Source of the DNA: Lichenicoccus sp965277665
GTDB lineage: Bacteria > Pseudomonadota > Alphaproteobacteria > Acetobacterales > Acetobacteraceae
Direction: 5' to 3'
NCBI RefSeq assembly: GCF_965277665.1
Contig: NZ_OZ255835.1
Location: 1,116,001 to 1,180,000, forward strand
DNA: 64,000 nt
Under the pieces are notes generated by a model. It saw nothing but the letters and a program-made list of their open reading frames with translations. It was not told the DNA's origin and ran no database searches. Below are positions 17,354 to 27,367 of this stretch, in pieces (position 1 is the first letter of the stretch; each line of letters opens with the position of its first letter). The translations under genes were made by a program, and so were the position numbers.

Positions 17354-18368
17354 GCAACGACATGTCGAACAGGCTCTCCTGGCTGACCTCGTTGCCGAGA
17401 TCGCGCAGCACCTTCACGTTGCGCTCCATGCGCTCCGGGGTCAGCGTGAACAGGCCGTTCGCCTCGGTCTCCGGCGACGTGATCAGGGTGTTCTCCGTTC
17501 TGGACTGCATGATCTCGGAATCGCGGTTCAGGCCGAGGCGCTGGCCGTAGCGATCGAGTGCCAGTGCCGCACCGCCCACGGGGTCGCGGAGATTGTCCTT
17601 CCAGCCGCGCAGCTCCGCCCGCAGCGCCGCCTTCAGCCGCTCGCGGTCGTGCAGGGCAGAGTCCGCGCGGACGACGTAGGTCTCCATCAGCAGCGGATAG
17701 TTGTGGTCGGCGAACAGGAAGCTGGTGGCGGCGATGCCGCGCCGCTTCAGCTGGTTCGGCTCGTTGGCGATGTAGCCGACCCAGCCATCCACCTCGCCGG
17801 CCACCAGGGGCGTCGGATCGAACTGCACCGGCACGGTGGTCACGCGGTCGGGATCGATGCCGTTCAGCTGCAGGAAGGTCGCGAAGATGACCTGGTTGCC
17901 GCCCTGCACGCCGATGCGCTTGCCGATCATCGCCTTCGGACCCTCGATCGGCCGGCCGGCGAGCGACAGCAGGCAGAAGGCGCTCTTCTGGAACAGGCAG
18001 CCGATCGTGCGCAGGCCTGCTCCCTGCGCGATGGCCGCCGCGGTCAGGTCGATCGCCGAGATGCCGATCAGGCACTTGCCCTGGGACAGGTCGATCTCGG
18101 TCGGCGGGGCGCCGGGGCCGCCGCTCTGCAGGTCCACCGCGGAGAAGCCCTCGTCGCGATAGTAGCCGCGGCTGTCGGCGAAATACTCGCCGGCGAACTG
18201 GGCATTGCGGATCCAGGTCAGGCGTATGGCGTAGGGGCCGAGATCGGGCGGACGCGCCGCCTGCGCTGCCCCCGCCTGAGCACGCAGCACCGCCGGCATC
18301 GCCAGGGTAGCGAGACCCATGCCCAGCGCGCGACGGCCGAGCACGGGGCGGCCCAGCACGGGGCTCAT
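17310..18368 (-). CDS. NMT1/THI5-like ABC substrate-binding protein
   Basis: This 352-residue protein captures the ligand for the importer in the periplasm. An arginine-rich start with GRRALGMGLATLAMPAVLRAQA looks like a Tat or Sec signal. The mature part has TWIRNAQFAGEYFADSRGYY, the typical start of NMT1-like proteins related to pyrimidine-precursor and sulfonate binders, and GKRIGVQGGNQ at about 150. The N-terminus contains a duplicated 15-nt unit (PVLGR twice). The ATG overlaps the monooxygenase stop (ATGA), so the binding protein is made from the same message as the oxygenase. Confidence 0.87.
   Translation of the reverse strand: MSPVLGRPVLGRRALGMGLATLAMPAVLRAQAGAAQAARPPDLGPYAIRLTWIRNAQFAGEYFADSRGYYRDEGFSAVDLQSGGPGAPPTEIDLSQGKCLIGISAIDLTAAAIAQGAGLRTIGCLFQKSAFCLLSLAGRPIEGPKAMIGKRIGVQGGNQVIFATFLQLNGIDPDRVTTVPVQFDPTPLVAGEVDGWVGYIANEPNQLKRRGIAATSFLFADHNYPLLMETYVVRADSALHDRERLKAALRAELRGWKDNLRDPVGGAALALDRYGQRLGLNRDSEIMQSRTENTLITSPETEANGLFTLTPERMERNVKVLRDLGNEVSQESLFDMSLLAEIYHEDPTLIRV
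18334..18363 (-). repeat. 15-nt duplication in the signal-peptide region of the binding protein
   Basis: CGGCCGAGCACGGGG and CGGCCCAGCACGGGG follow each other and encode PVLGR twice, immediately after the start codon. Confidence 0.85.
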
Positions 18369-19708
18369 TCCGCGGCGTGCGCTCCGGCGCCGGCGGCGTG
18401 GCGGTTGGGCGGACGCGGCAGGCCGAGCGTGTCGCGCAGCGTGGTTCCGGTATAGTCCGTGCGCAGGCGCCCGCGACGTTGCAGTTCCGGCACCACCAGC
18501 GCCACGAAGTCATCGAGATTGCCCGGCAGATAGTGCGGCATCAGCGCGAAGCCGTCGGAGCCGCCCTCGTCGATGTAGCGCTCCATCTCGTCGACGATGC
18601 TGGCGGGCGTGCCGATCAGCGTCAGATGTCCCATGCAGGCGGCGATCCAGCGTCCAAGCTCGACCAGGGACAGGCGCCTGCCGTCGCGGTCGATCCCGAT
18701 GCGCTTGCGCGCGGCGATCGCGGTCAGCGGCGGCAGGTCCGGCATCGGCTGCGTCGGATCCATGTCCAGATCGAACTCCGGCCCCATGAACTGCACGGCG
18801 AAGGCGCGCGCCTCGACCGTGCTGATGGTCGCCTGCACGGCGTCGAATTTGTCGCGCGCCTCCTGCAGGGTGCGGCCGACCACGCAGCACAGGCCCGGCA
18901 TGATCTTGAGGCTGTCGGGCGAGCGGCCGTACTTGGCGAGGCGCGCCTTCATCGGCCCGTAGAAGGCCTGGCCGTGCGCGAGCGACGTGGCCTTGCCGTA
19001 CATCATGTCGGCGGACTGCGCCGCGAACTCGCGGCCTTCCTCGGATTCGCCCGCCTGGCAGATCACCGGATAGCCTTGCGGCATGCGCGCGACGTTGAGC
19101 GGCCCGCGCACCTTGAAGAACCGGCCCTTGTGGTTCAGCACATGCATCTTCGCGGGATCGGCATAGGTGCCGGAGGCCTTGTCGCGCGGGAAGGCGTCGT
19201 CCTCCCAGCTGTCCCAGAGCCCCAGGCACACATCGAGGAATTCGCGCGCTCGGGCGTAGCGCGCCTCGGTCGAGAGCGGCCCATCATAGCCGAAATTGAG
19301 CGCCTCGCTGGTCATCTGCGAGGTGATCACGTTCCAGCCGATGCGGCCGCCGCTCATATGGTCCAGCGTGGCCAGGCGCCGGGCGAGGTCGTAGGGCTCG
19401 TTGTAGGTGGTCGAGCCGGTGCAGACGAGGCCGATCCGGGTGGTGACGGTGGACAGCACCGCCAGCAGGCTCAGCGGGTCGAAATGCACCAGGGTGCTCA
19501 TCGAGCGCAGCGCGTCCGGGGCGAGCCCGTCATCCTTGGTGGAGTAGCCGTCCGCCATGAAGATGATGTCGAAGCGACCGCGCTCGGCGGTCTGCGCCAA
19601 GGCCTTGTACATCTCGATGTCGTGGTCGCCCTCGGCCTTCGCCGCCGGGTATTTCCACGAAAAGCGGCCGCCATGCAGCAGGACGGCGAGACAGACCTGG
19701 CGCTTCAT
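18365..19708 (-). CDS. FMN-dependent monooxygenase, NtaA/SnaA/DszA family
   Basis: This 447-residue class C flavin monooxygenase has the luciferase-like barrel: MKRQVCLAVLLHGG and FSWKYPAA at the start, ERGRFDIIFMADGYST, STVTTRIGLVCTGSTTYNEPYDLARRLATLDHMSGGRIGWNVITS, then NFGYDG and GRFFKVRGPLN. Relatives oxidise nitrilotriacetate, dibenzothiophene sulfone or alkyl thioethers with reduced FMN from a partner reductase. GGAGG precedes ATG 19708. It leads the operon with the ABC importer, which probably brings in its substrate. No flavin reductase is adjacent; one at 59118 is far away. Confidence 0.9.
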   Translation of the reverse strand: MKRQVCLAVLLHGGRFSWKYPAAKAEGDHDIEMYKALAQTAERGRFDIIFMADGYSTKDDGLAPDALRSMSTLVHFDPLSLLAVLSTVTTRIGLVCTGSTTYNEPYDLARRLATLDHMSGGRIGWNVITSQMTSEALNFGYDGPLSTEARYARAREFLDVCLGLWDSWEDDAFPRDKASGTYADPAKMHVLNHKGRFFKVRGPLNVARMPQGYPVICQAGESEEGREFAAQSADMMYGKATSLAHGQAFYGPMKARLAKYGRSPDSLKIMPGLCCVVGRTLQEARDKFDAVQATISTVEARAFAVQFMGPEFDLDMDPTQPMPDLPPLTAIAARKRIGIDRDGRRLSLVELGRWIAACMGHLTLIGTPASIVDEMERYIDEGGSDGFALMPHYLPGNLDDFVALVVPELQRRGRLRTDYTGTTLRDTLGLPRPPNRHAAGAGAHAAE

Positions 19709-19859
19709 CCGGAGCCTCCGAAACCCGGTCGGGCTTTGCAAACCGCAGGCCACTCTTTGTCGGGCCAGAGGTTGCCGGGCGCCCCGATCTGCGCTGCAGT
19801 CGAGCGTCGTCGGGTCTGACAGGCCGTCGGGCGGCGCCGACTCGAGAAGGGGCACTCGG

Positions 19860-21239
19860 ATGGATATACCGATCACCGCGCCGGTCGATGCGCAGCAGCA
19901 GGCGCTGATGGATCGGGCGGTGAAGCACCTGGTGGCCCATCACAGCCCGAACGGCACGCGGGTCGGCTGGCTGATGATCGCCTCGATCCTGGTTGAGGCC
20001 TGGGACCTGTACTCGATCGCCTTCGTGCTGATCTTCCTGCGCGAGCAGTTCCATCCGTCTCCGGCGCTGCTCGGCCTGGCCGGCGCCGGCACCCAGGGCG
20101 GCGCCATCGTCGGCTCGCTGCTCGGCGGCTGGCTGTCCGACCGGATCGGGCGGCGGGCGATCTTTCTCACCACCATGGTCATGTTCGTGGTGTTCGCGCT
20201 GGCCCAGGCCTTCGTCCCGGGGATGATCTGGCTCGTGGTGGTCCGGCTGATCCTGGGCATCCCGCTCGGCAGCGATATCTCGAACGGCTACACCTACATC
20301 ATGGAGTTCCTGCCGAAGGGCGAACGCGAGGTGATGGGCAACCGCTGGCAGTTCATGTTCGCGGTCGGCGAGGTGTTCGCGCTGGCGTTGATCGCGGTGC
20401 TGCTCGCCTTCGCCCTGCCGCACTGGCTGGTCTGGCGGCTGACCCTGGGCTTCGGCGCGGTGCCGGCCGCGATCATCTTCGCGCTGCGCTACAACCTGCC
20501 GGAAACCGCGATCTGGCTGATCCGGCGCGGACGGTTCCGCGAGGCCAAGCAGGTCTCGGCACAGATGTACCACGATCCGCTCGACTTCCTGCCCGACCAG
20601 GACATCGTGATTGCGCAGCCGCGCGCGCGCGACTTCTTCAAGCATATCTGGCGCGACCCGATCCGCAGGCGGGCCACGTTGTTCGGCTGGATCTCGTGCT
20701 TCGCGCAGGGCAGCGAGTTCTCCACCTTCGCGTTCTACATTCCGGTGCTGTTCGTGCTGGTCGGCGTGTCGAGCGTGCTCGGCACCGATCTCGTGACCAT
20801 GCTGCTCTACATGGTTGCCGCGATCTCCGGCTGGGTCGGCCCCTTGATCACGCCGCGCATCGGGCAGCGCGGCCTGAGCATCTCCGGCTTCGGGATCGTG
20901 CTGGTGTCGCTGCTGGTCGCCGGCTACGCGATCAAGTCCGGGCACACGCTGATCCTGCCGTTCGCCGCCGCGGTCATGCTCTGGGGCCATTACTGGGACG
21001 CCGAGAACGGCATCACCATCGCCTCGATGATGGCGCGCCCGGAATATCGCGGCGTCGCGTCCGGTGTTGCCTACATCTTCGTCAAGCTGCCGTCGTTCCT
21101 CGCCATCTTCCTGTTCCCGGTGCTGTTCAGCGCGATCGGCCACGGCAACGCCACCCTGTTCGTGGCGATCTTCCCGCTGATCGGCCTGCTGGCGGCGATC
21201 TTCCTGCTGCCGGAAGTGTATGGCTATGACGGGGACTGA
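19860..21239 (+). CDS. MFS transporter (sugar/organic-anion porter type)
   Basis: This 459-residue membrane protein has 12 predicted helices. GGWLSDRIGRRAIFL (about 95-109) is the MFS loop 2-3 signature and NLPETAIWLIRRGRF the central-loop motif of the sugar-porter/aromatic-acid family. The ATG at 19860 follows GAGAAGGGG. It is divergent from the monooxygenase operon, with a 151-base intergenic space that must hold both promoters, so it may move a related substrate or product. The 3' end is convergent with fumC, ten bases apart. Confidence 0.87.
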   Translation: MDIPITAPVDAQQQALMDRAVKHLVAHHSPNGTRVGWLMIASILVEAWDLYSIAFVLIFLREQFHPSPALLGLAGAGTQGGAIVGSLLGGWLSDRIGRRAIFLTTMVMFVVFALAQAFVPGMIWLVVVRLILGIPLGSDISNGYTYIMEFLPKGEREVMGNRWQFMFAVGEVFALALIAVLLAFALPHWLVWRLTLGFGAVPAAIIFALRYNLPETAIWLIRRGRFREAKQVSAQMYHDPLDFLPDQDIVIAQPRARDFFKHIWRDPIRRRATLFGWISCFAQGSEFSTFAFYIPVLFVLVGVSSVLGTDLVTMLLYMVAAISGWVGPLITPRIGQRGLSISGFGIVLVSLLVAGYAIKSGHTLILPFAAAVMLWGHYWDAENGITIASMMARPEYRGVASGVAYIFVKLPSFLAIFLFPVLFSAIGHGNATLFVAIFPLIGLLAAIFLLPEVYGYDGD

Positions 21240-21249
21240 AACCGTGACG

Positions 21250-22656
21250 TCAGACGGCTGACGCCACGTACGGCTGCGTCATCCTGATCGGGACGACGAT
21301 GCGGTCGAAATCCTCGGCGCTGACATAGCCGAGGCCGAGGGCGGCGTCGCGCAGGGTCAGGTCGTGCTGCATGGCATGGTGCGCGATTGCCGAGGCGCGG
21401 TCGTAGCCGATCACCGGGGCCAGGGCGGTGACCAGCATCAGCGACTGCTCGACATAGGCTGCGAGCTTCCTGCGGTTCGGCTCGGTGCCCTCGATGAGGA
21501 ATTTCCGGAAGTTCGTGCAGCCGTCGGCAAGCAGCGTGATCGACTGCATGATGTTGGCGATCATCAGCGGCTTGTACACGTTCATCTGCAGCAGGCCGCC
21601 GGCGCCGCCGAAGCCGACCGCCACGTCGTTGGACATCACCTGCACCGCCAGCATCGTCATCGCCTCGACCTGGGTCGGGTTGACCTTGCCCGGCATGATC
21701 GAGGAGCCCGGCTCGTTCTCCGGGATCAGCAATTCGGCGAGTCCGGCACGCGGCCCGCAGGACAGCAGCCGGATGTCGTTGGCGATCTTGAACAGCGAGG
21801 CTGCCAGGGTCCGCAGCGTGCCGGAAAGCTGCACCAGGGCATCGTGCGAGCCCTGCACGGTGAACTTGTTCGAGGCACTGACGAACGCCAGCCCGGTCGC
21901 ACGCGCGACCTCCGCCGTCACCGCCTCGGCAAAGCCGGGCGCCGCGTTGATGCCGGTGCCGACCGCTGTGCCGCCCAGAGCAAGCCGGTAGACGCCGCGC
22001 AGCGCGTCGGCCAGCCGCTCGAGGCCGTCCTCGAGCAGGCCGGCGAATCCGGACCATTCCTGGCCCAGGGTGATCGGCGTGGCATCCTGCATGTGGGTGC
22101 GGCCGATCTTGACGATATCGTCCCACGCGCGCGCCTTGGCCGTGATCGCATCCCGCAGGGCCGCGACCGACGGGATCAGGCGCCCGGTGACGCCGATCGC
22201 GGCCGCCATGTACATCGCCGAGGGAAAGCTGTCGTTCGAGGATTGCGACATGTTGACATGGTCGTTCGGATGCACCGGCCGCTTGCTGCCGAGCGGCGTT
22301 CCGGCCAGCTGGCAGCACCGGTTCGAGACCACCTCGTTGACGTTCATGTTGAACTGCGTGCCGCTGCCGGTCATCCAGACATGCAGCGGAAACATGTCCC
22401 GGTGCCGGCCTTCGAGCAGTTCGTCGCAGGCGGTCCCGATCAGGCCGCTTATCGTGTCGTCCAGCCGGCCGCTGTCGCGGTTGGACAGTGCCGCCGCCCG
22501 CTTCAGGATCGCGTAGGCGTCGATCATTTCGCGCGGCATGAGGTCGTGCCCGATGCTGAAGTAGAGGATCGAGCGCTGGGTCTGCGCTCCCCACAGCCGG
22601 TCGGCAGCGACCTCGATGGGTCCGAGGCTGTCGGTCTCGATACGCATTTCGGTCAT
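21250..22656 (-). CDS. fumC: class II fumarate hydratase
   Basis: This 468-residue iron-independent fumarase interconverts fumarate and malate in the citric acid cycle. The superfamily signature GSSIMPGKVNP lies at 317-327 with its catalytic serine, and GRTHMQDATP at 185-194 carries the conserved histidine. TGSGTQFNMNVNEV at 96-109 and HPNDHVNMSQSSND at 129-142 are FumC-specific. Length matches the family. It stands alone, with convergent MFS and divergent HAD-phosphatase neighbours. Confidence 0.96.
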   Translation of the reverse strand: MTEMRIETDSLGPIEVAADRLWGAQTQRSILYFSIGHDLMPREMIDAYAILKRAAALSNRDSGRLDDTISGLIGTACDELLEGRHRDMFPLHVWMTGSGTQFNMNVNEVVSNRCCQLAGTPLGSKRPVHPNDHVNMSQSSNDSFPSAMYMAAAIGVTGRLIPSVAALRDAITAKARAWDDIVKIGRTHMQDATPITLGQEWSGFAGLLEDGLERLADALRGVYRLALGGTAVGTGINAAPGFAEAVTAEVARATGLAFVSASNKFTVQGSHDALVQLSGTLRTLAASLFKIANDIRLLSCGPRAGLAELLIPENEPGSSIMPGKVNPTQVEAMTMLAVQVMSNDVAVGFGGAGGLLQMNVYKPLMIANIMQSITLLADGCTNFRKFLIEGTEPNRRKLAAYVEQSLMLVTALAPVIGYDRASAIAHHAMQHDLTLRDAALGLGYVSAEDFDRIVVPIRMTQPYVASAV

Positions 22657-22721
22657 GTCGGCTGCCCTCGATCGAAGCCTGTGTTGCCCTGGATCGGCGT
22701 GGCGACGCGAAGCGATACCCT

Positions 22722-22727
22722 ATAATC
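22722..22727 (+). promoter_or_regulatory. possible -10 element (TATAAT) for the HAD phosphatase gene
   Basis: A perfect TATAAT stands out in the GC-rich fumC/HAD gap, 77 bases before the phosphatase start. The best -35 match, TGGCGA at 22701-22706, is poor and only 15 bases away, so this is a weak call. Confidence 0.3.
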
Positions 22728-22803
22728 GGATGCTGCCTTAGAAGTAGGCCGTCACCTGCGGTGCATTGCCGCTGCCGCATCGCAACACGGAGGCCGCCAC
22801 GTA

Positions 22804-23472
22804 ATGACCCAGACGCTGTTCCCGGGACAAGGTTTCGCGGCCTTCCTGTTCGACATGGATGGTACGCTGCTGAGTTCGATCGCAGCCGCCGAACGGGTCT
22901 GGACGGCGTGGGCGCAGCGTCATGGTCTCGATGTCGCAAGCTTTCTGCCGACCATCCACGGCGTGCGCTCTGTCGAGACGATCCGCCGGCTCGCACTGCC
23001 GGGTGTGGATCCCGAAGCGGAAGCGCTCGCCATCACGCGCGCCGAGATGGCCGATGTCGAGGGTGTGGTGCCGATCCAAGGTGCGGCCGGGTTCCTGGCT
23101 TCGATCCCGCCGCAACGCCACGCGATCGTGACCTCGGCGCCGCGCGCCCTGGCGCTCCGGCGGCTGCAGGCGGCGGGCCTCGCGCCACCGAGGCTGCTGA
23201 TTGCGGCCGAGGATGTGACGCACGGCAAGCCGGCGCCGGAATGCTTCCTGCTGGCCGCCGGCCGGCTCGGCTTTCCGGCGGCGAATTGCCTGGTGTTCGA
23301 GGACGCGCCGGCGGGCATCGCTGCTGCCGACGCCGCCGCCGCCGCGGTGGTGGTCGTGACCGCGACCCATCCGCACCCGATCGCGACCCGGCATGTGACA
23401 ATCCCGGACTACCGGGGTCTCTCGGTCGTCATCCGGCCGGGCGGCGTGCTGGAACTGCACGCCGACGAGTAA
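22804..23472 (+). CDS. HAD-superfamily sugar-phosphate phosphatase
   Basis: This 222-residue hydrolase carries FLFDMDGTLLSS (nucleophile D17, acid D19), TSAPRALALRR (motif II), THGKPAPECF (motif III lysine) and VFEDAPAGIAAADAA (motif IV acids). This is the subfamily I arrangement of YfbT/HxpA-type phosphatases, which hydrolyse sugar or polyol phosphates. The ATG at 22804 has GGAGG about ten bases upstream. It faces the sugar ABC importer gene, nine bases apart. No substrate can be fixed from sequence. Confidence 0.88.
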   Translation: MTQTLFPGQGFAAFLFDMDGTLLSSIAAAERVWTAWAQRHGLDVASFLPTIHGVRSVETIRRLALPGVDPEAEALAITRAEMADVEGVVPIQGAAGFLASIPPQRHAIVTSAPRALALRRLQAAGLAPPRLLIAAEDVTHGKPAPECFLLAAGRLGFPAANCLVFEDAPAGIAAADAAAAAVVVVTATHPHPIATRHVTIPDYRGLSVVIRPGGVLELHADE

Positions 23473-23481
23473 GGGCCATCG

Positions 23482-24441
23482 TCAGAATGGCGAGTTCGGG
23501 TCGTAATACTCCGCGGCGTTCTGCTTGGTGATCAGCACCGTCGAGAGCAGGAAGGTCCCGCGCACCGCCGCCTTCGAGATCAGATGGGCTGCGGTCACAT
23601 CCATCGCCGTCTTCATCATCGAGGGCGGATAGGACACGTCGACCGGCATCAGGGAATTGCCGTCCATCACCCCCTTGATGACCTCGCGCATGCCGGCGCC
23701 ACCGACGACGAACTTGATGTCGGTGCGCTTGGCCTGCGCGATGGCGCGCAGCGCGCCCTGCGCCACGTCGTCGTCGGCGGCCCAGACCGCGTCGATATGC
23801 CCGTGCTTGGCGAGGAAGTCCTGCATCACCTTGAAGCCCTCGTCGCGGCTCCAGTTGGCGAACTGCATGTCCATGATCTTGACGCCCGACCCGGCGATCG
23901 CCTGCTGGAAGCCGGTGACGCGCTGGGTGTCGACCACGGTCGGGATGCCGCGCATCACCACCACGTCGCCGTGGCCGCCGAGTGCGTGCACGAAATACTT
24001 GCCAGCCACGCGGCCGAATTCGGGATTGTCGCCGGCGACATAGACATCCTGGATCGCGGGGTCGGTCAGCCCGCGATCCACCACCGTGATGAATACGCCC
24101 TTCGCCTTGACCCGGCGCACTGCGCCGGTGAGCTGGCTCGAATCATACGGCAGCACCACCAGCGCATCAGGCCTGGTGCCGGCGGTCAGATCCTCGAGTG
24201 CGCTGGCCTGGTCGGCGGCGCTGGACGAGGGCTTCACGATCACCGTCAGCCCCGGATAGGCGTGCTCGAGCAGCGCTGCCTCCTGCTTGGCGTCGTACAG
24301 CAGGCCGCCGGTCCAGCCATGGTCGGCGGTCGGCAGCGAGACCGCGATGGTAAATTTCCCGGCCTGGGCATGCGCGGATGCCGCGGCTATTCCTCCGGCT
24401 AGCGCTGCCGCGGCCACTATCCCGATAAACCTGTGCGTCAT
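23482..24441 (-). CDS. periplasmic sugar-binding protein of a ribose-type ABC importer
   Basis: This 319-residue protein has a Sec signal (FIGIVAAAALAGGIAAASAHA, residues about 5-25) followed by the periplasmic-binding-protein I fold: KFTIAVSLPTADHGWTGGLLYDAK, DALVVLPYDSSQLTGAVRRVKAKGVFITVVDR, and DAVWAADDDVAQGALRAIAQA. Tryptophans and aspartates at these places bind pyranose sugars in RbsB/XylF-like proteins. GGAGGGG precedes ATG 24441. It is last in the order ATPase, permease, binding protein. It probably serves a monosaccharide or polyol. Confidence 0.9.
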   Translation of the reverse strand: MTHRFIGIVAAAALAGGIAAASAHAQAGKFTIAVSLPTADHGWTGGLLYDAKQEAALLEHAYPGLTVIVKPSSSAADQASALEDLTAGTRPDALVVLPYDSSQLTGAVRRVKAKGVFITVVDRGLTDPAIQDVYVAGDNPEFGRVAGKYFVHALGGHGDVVVMRGIPTVVDTQRVTGFQQAIAGSGVKIMDMQFANWSRDEGFKVMQDFLAKHGHIDAVWAADDDVAQGALRAIAQAKRTDIKFVVGGAGMREVIKGVMDGNSLMPVDVSYPPSMMKTAMDVTAAHLISKAAVRGTFLLSTVLITKQNAAEYYDPNSPF

Positions 24442-24464
24442 GAGTCGTCCCCTCCTCGCGCGCC

Positions 24465-25450
24465 TCAGTTTCGCCTGAGGCCTCGTTGCACCAGCATCGC
24501 CACGATGATGATCGCGCCCTGCACGGCGCCGATCAGATATTCGCTGACGATATTCGACAGCACCATGATGTTCGCAACCGACTCGAGCACCAGGGCGCCG
24601 GCGATGGTGCCCCAGATCCGGCCGTTGCCGCCGCGCAGCGAGGTGCCGCCGATCACCACCGCGGTGATCGCCTGCAGTTCCCACAGCAGGCCCGAGGTCG
24701 GCGTCACCGAGGACAGCCTCGGCACGTACAGGATGGTGGCGATGCCGACGCAGGCGCCCTGGATGACGTAGGTGATCGTGCGCACCCGGCCGATCGCGAC
24801 CGACGAGTAGCGGGCGACCTCCTCGTTGGCGCCGATCGCCACCACGTGGCGGCCGAATGGCGTCCGATGCAGCACCACCCACGCCAGCGCGCCGAGAGCC
24901 AGGAACACCAGCACCGGCACCGGGATGCCCAGCGCGGTGCCGAAATACACCGGTCGCACCAGGTCCTGCAGGTCGTCCGGGGTGAGCGAGAGCGAGCCGC
25001 CCTGGGCGAGGTATGTGGTCAGCGCCCGGAAGATGCCCATCGAGCCGAGGGTGACGATGAACGCCTCCAGCCGGCCGACCGTGATGACGAGGCCGTTGGC
25101 GAGACCGCACAGCGCGCCGCCGCCGATCGCCACCGCCGCACCGACCGCCAGCGCGGTGCCGTAGCCATGCGAGGCGCTGGCATTGGCAAGCAGGATGGCG
25201 CTGCCGCCGATGAAGGCGGACATCGAACCGACGGAGAGATCCAGCCCGCCGGCGGCAATGACGAAGGTGGCGCCGATGCCGATCACCGCGATGAAGGAGG
25301 CGCGGGTCACCACGTTGGCGAGGTTGTCAGGCGCCAGGAAGCGCCCGTTCAGCAGCGTGCCGATGATGACGAGAAAGGCCAGCGCGGCGAACGGCGCCAG
25401 CGAGGCGGGATCGATGCGGCGCATGCGCCAGCCGCGCGCGGGCATGGTGC

Positions 25451-25454
<4 letters not shown>
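24465..25454 (-). CDS. ribose-type ABC transporter permease
   Basis: This 329-residue membrane protein matches RbsC. FIAAGGLDLSVGSM-like text is present as FVIAAGGLDLSVGSMSAF (about 61-78), GRLEAFIVTLGSMGIFRALTTYLAQGG follows, and AITAVVIGGTSLRGGNGRIWGT (about 262-283) is the conserved cytoplasmic loop. The GTG at 25454 overlaps the ATPase stop by four bases; ATG 25445 is the alternative. It forms a homodimer channel with the adjacent ATPase and binding protein. Confidence 0.9.
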
Positions 25455-27022
<1,568 letters not shown>

Positions 27023-27031
27023 GGGAGCCGC

Positions 27032-27367
27032 TCAGGCCCGGATATAGACCCAGGCGTCCCGGCCGGCCCGGGTCCGAACCCACACCCGCCGATAGTCCGG
27101 TCCCTCGTACTCGTCGGCCTGGGCCAGTTCGGCCTCGGTCAGCAGCAGCACCATGCCGGCAATCAGGTCGGACGCGTCGGAGGATGGATCCAGGATCGGG
27201 TAGGACCGGGTGCCCGCCCGATCCGGCTCGGCCACCGCGATGGCCGATTGCCGGTAGCCGGCGATGGCGTCGGCGTCTCCCGGCAGCCGCCGCCCGAAGC
27301 AGGCCTGCTGCACGGCCGGATCCTGCAGCGTGCCATAGGAGAAGACGGCCTCGCCGCGGGATGTCAC
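27032..27367 (-). CDS. gamma-glutamylcyclotransferase-like (AIG2-type) protein
   Basis: This 111-residue protein has the family hallmarks FSYGTLQDPAVQ (9-20), where YGTL forms the substrate loop, a catalytic glutamate region DEYEGPDYRRV (85-95), and a final WVYIRA strand. Members release 5-oxoproline from gamma-glutamyl amines, but many bacterial ones are uncharacterised. The GTG at 27367 overlaps the RND pump stop by four bases (GTGA), so it is translated from the efflux message. Its link to efflux or to the downstream sugar importer is not known. Confidence 0.85.
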   Translation of the reverse strand: MTSRGEAVFSYGTLQDPAVQQACFGRRLPGDADAIAGYRQSAIAVAEPDRAGTRSYPILDPSSDASDLIAGMVLLLTEAELAQADEYEGPDYRRVWVRTRAGRDAWVYIRA

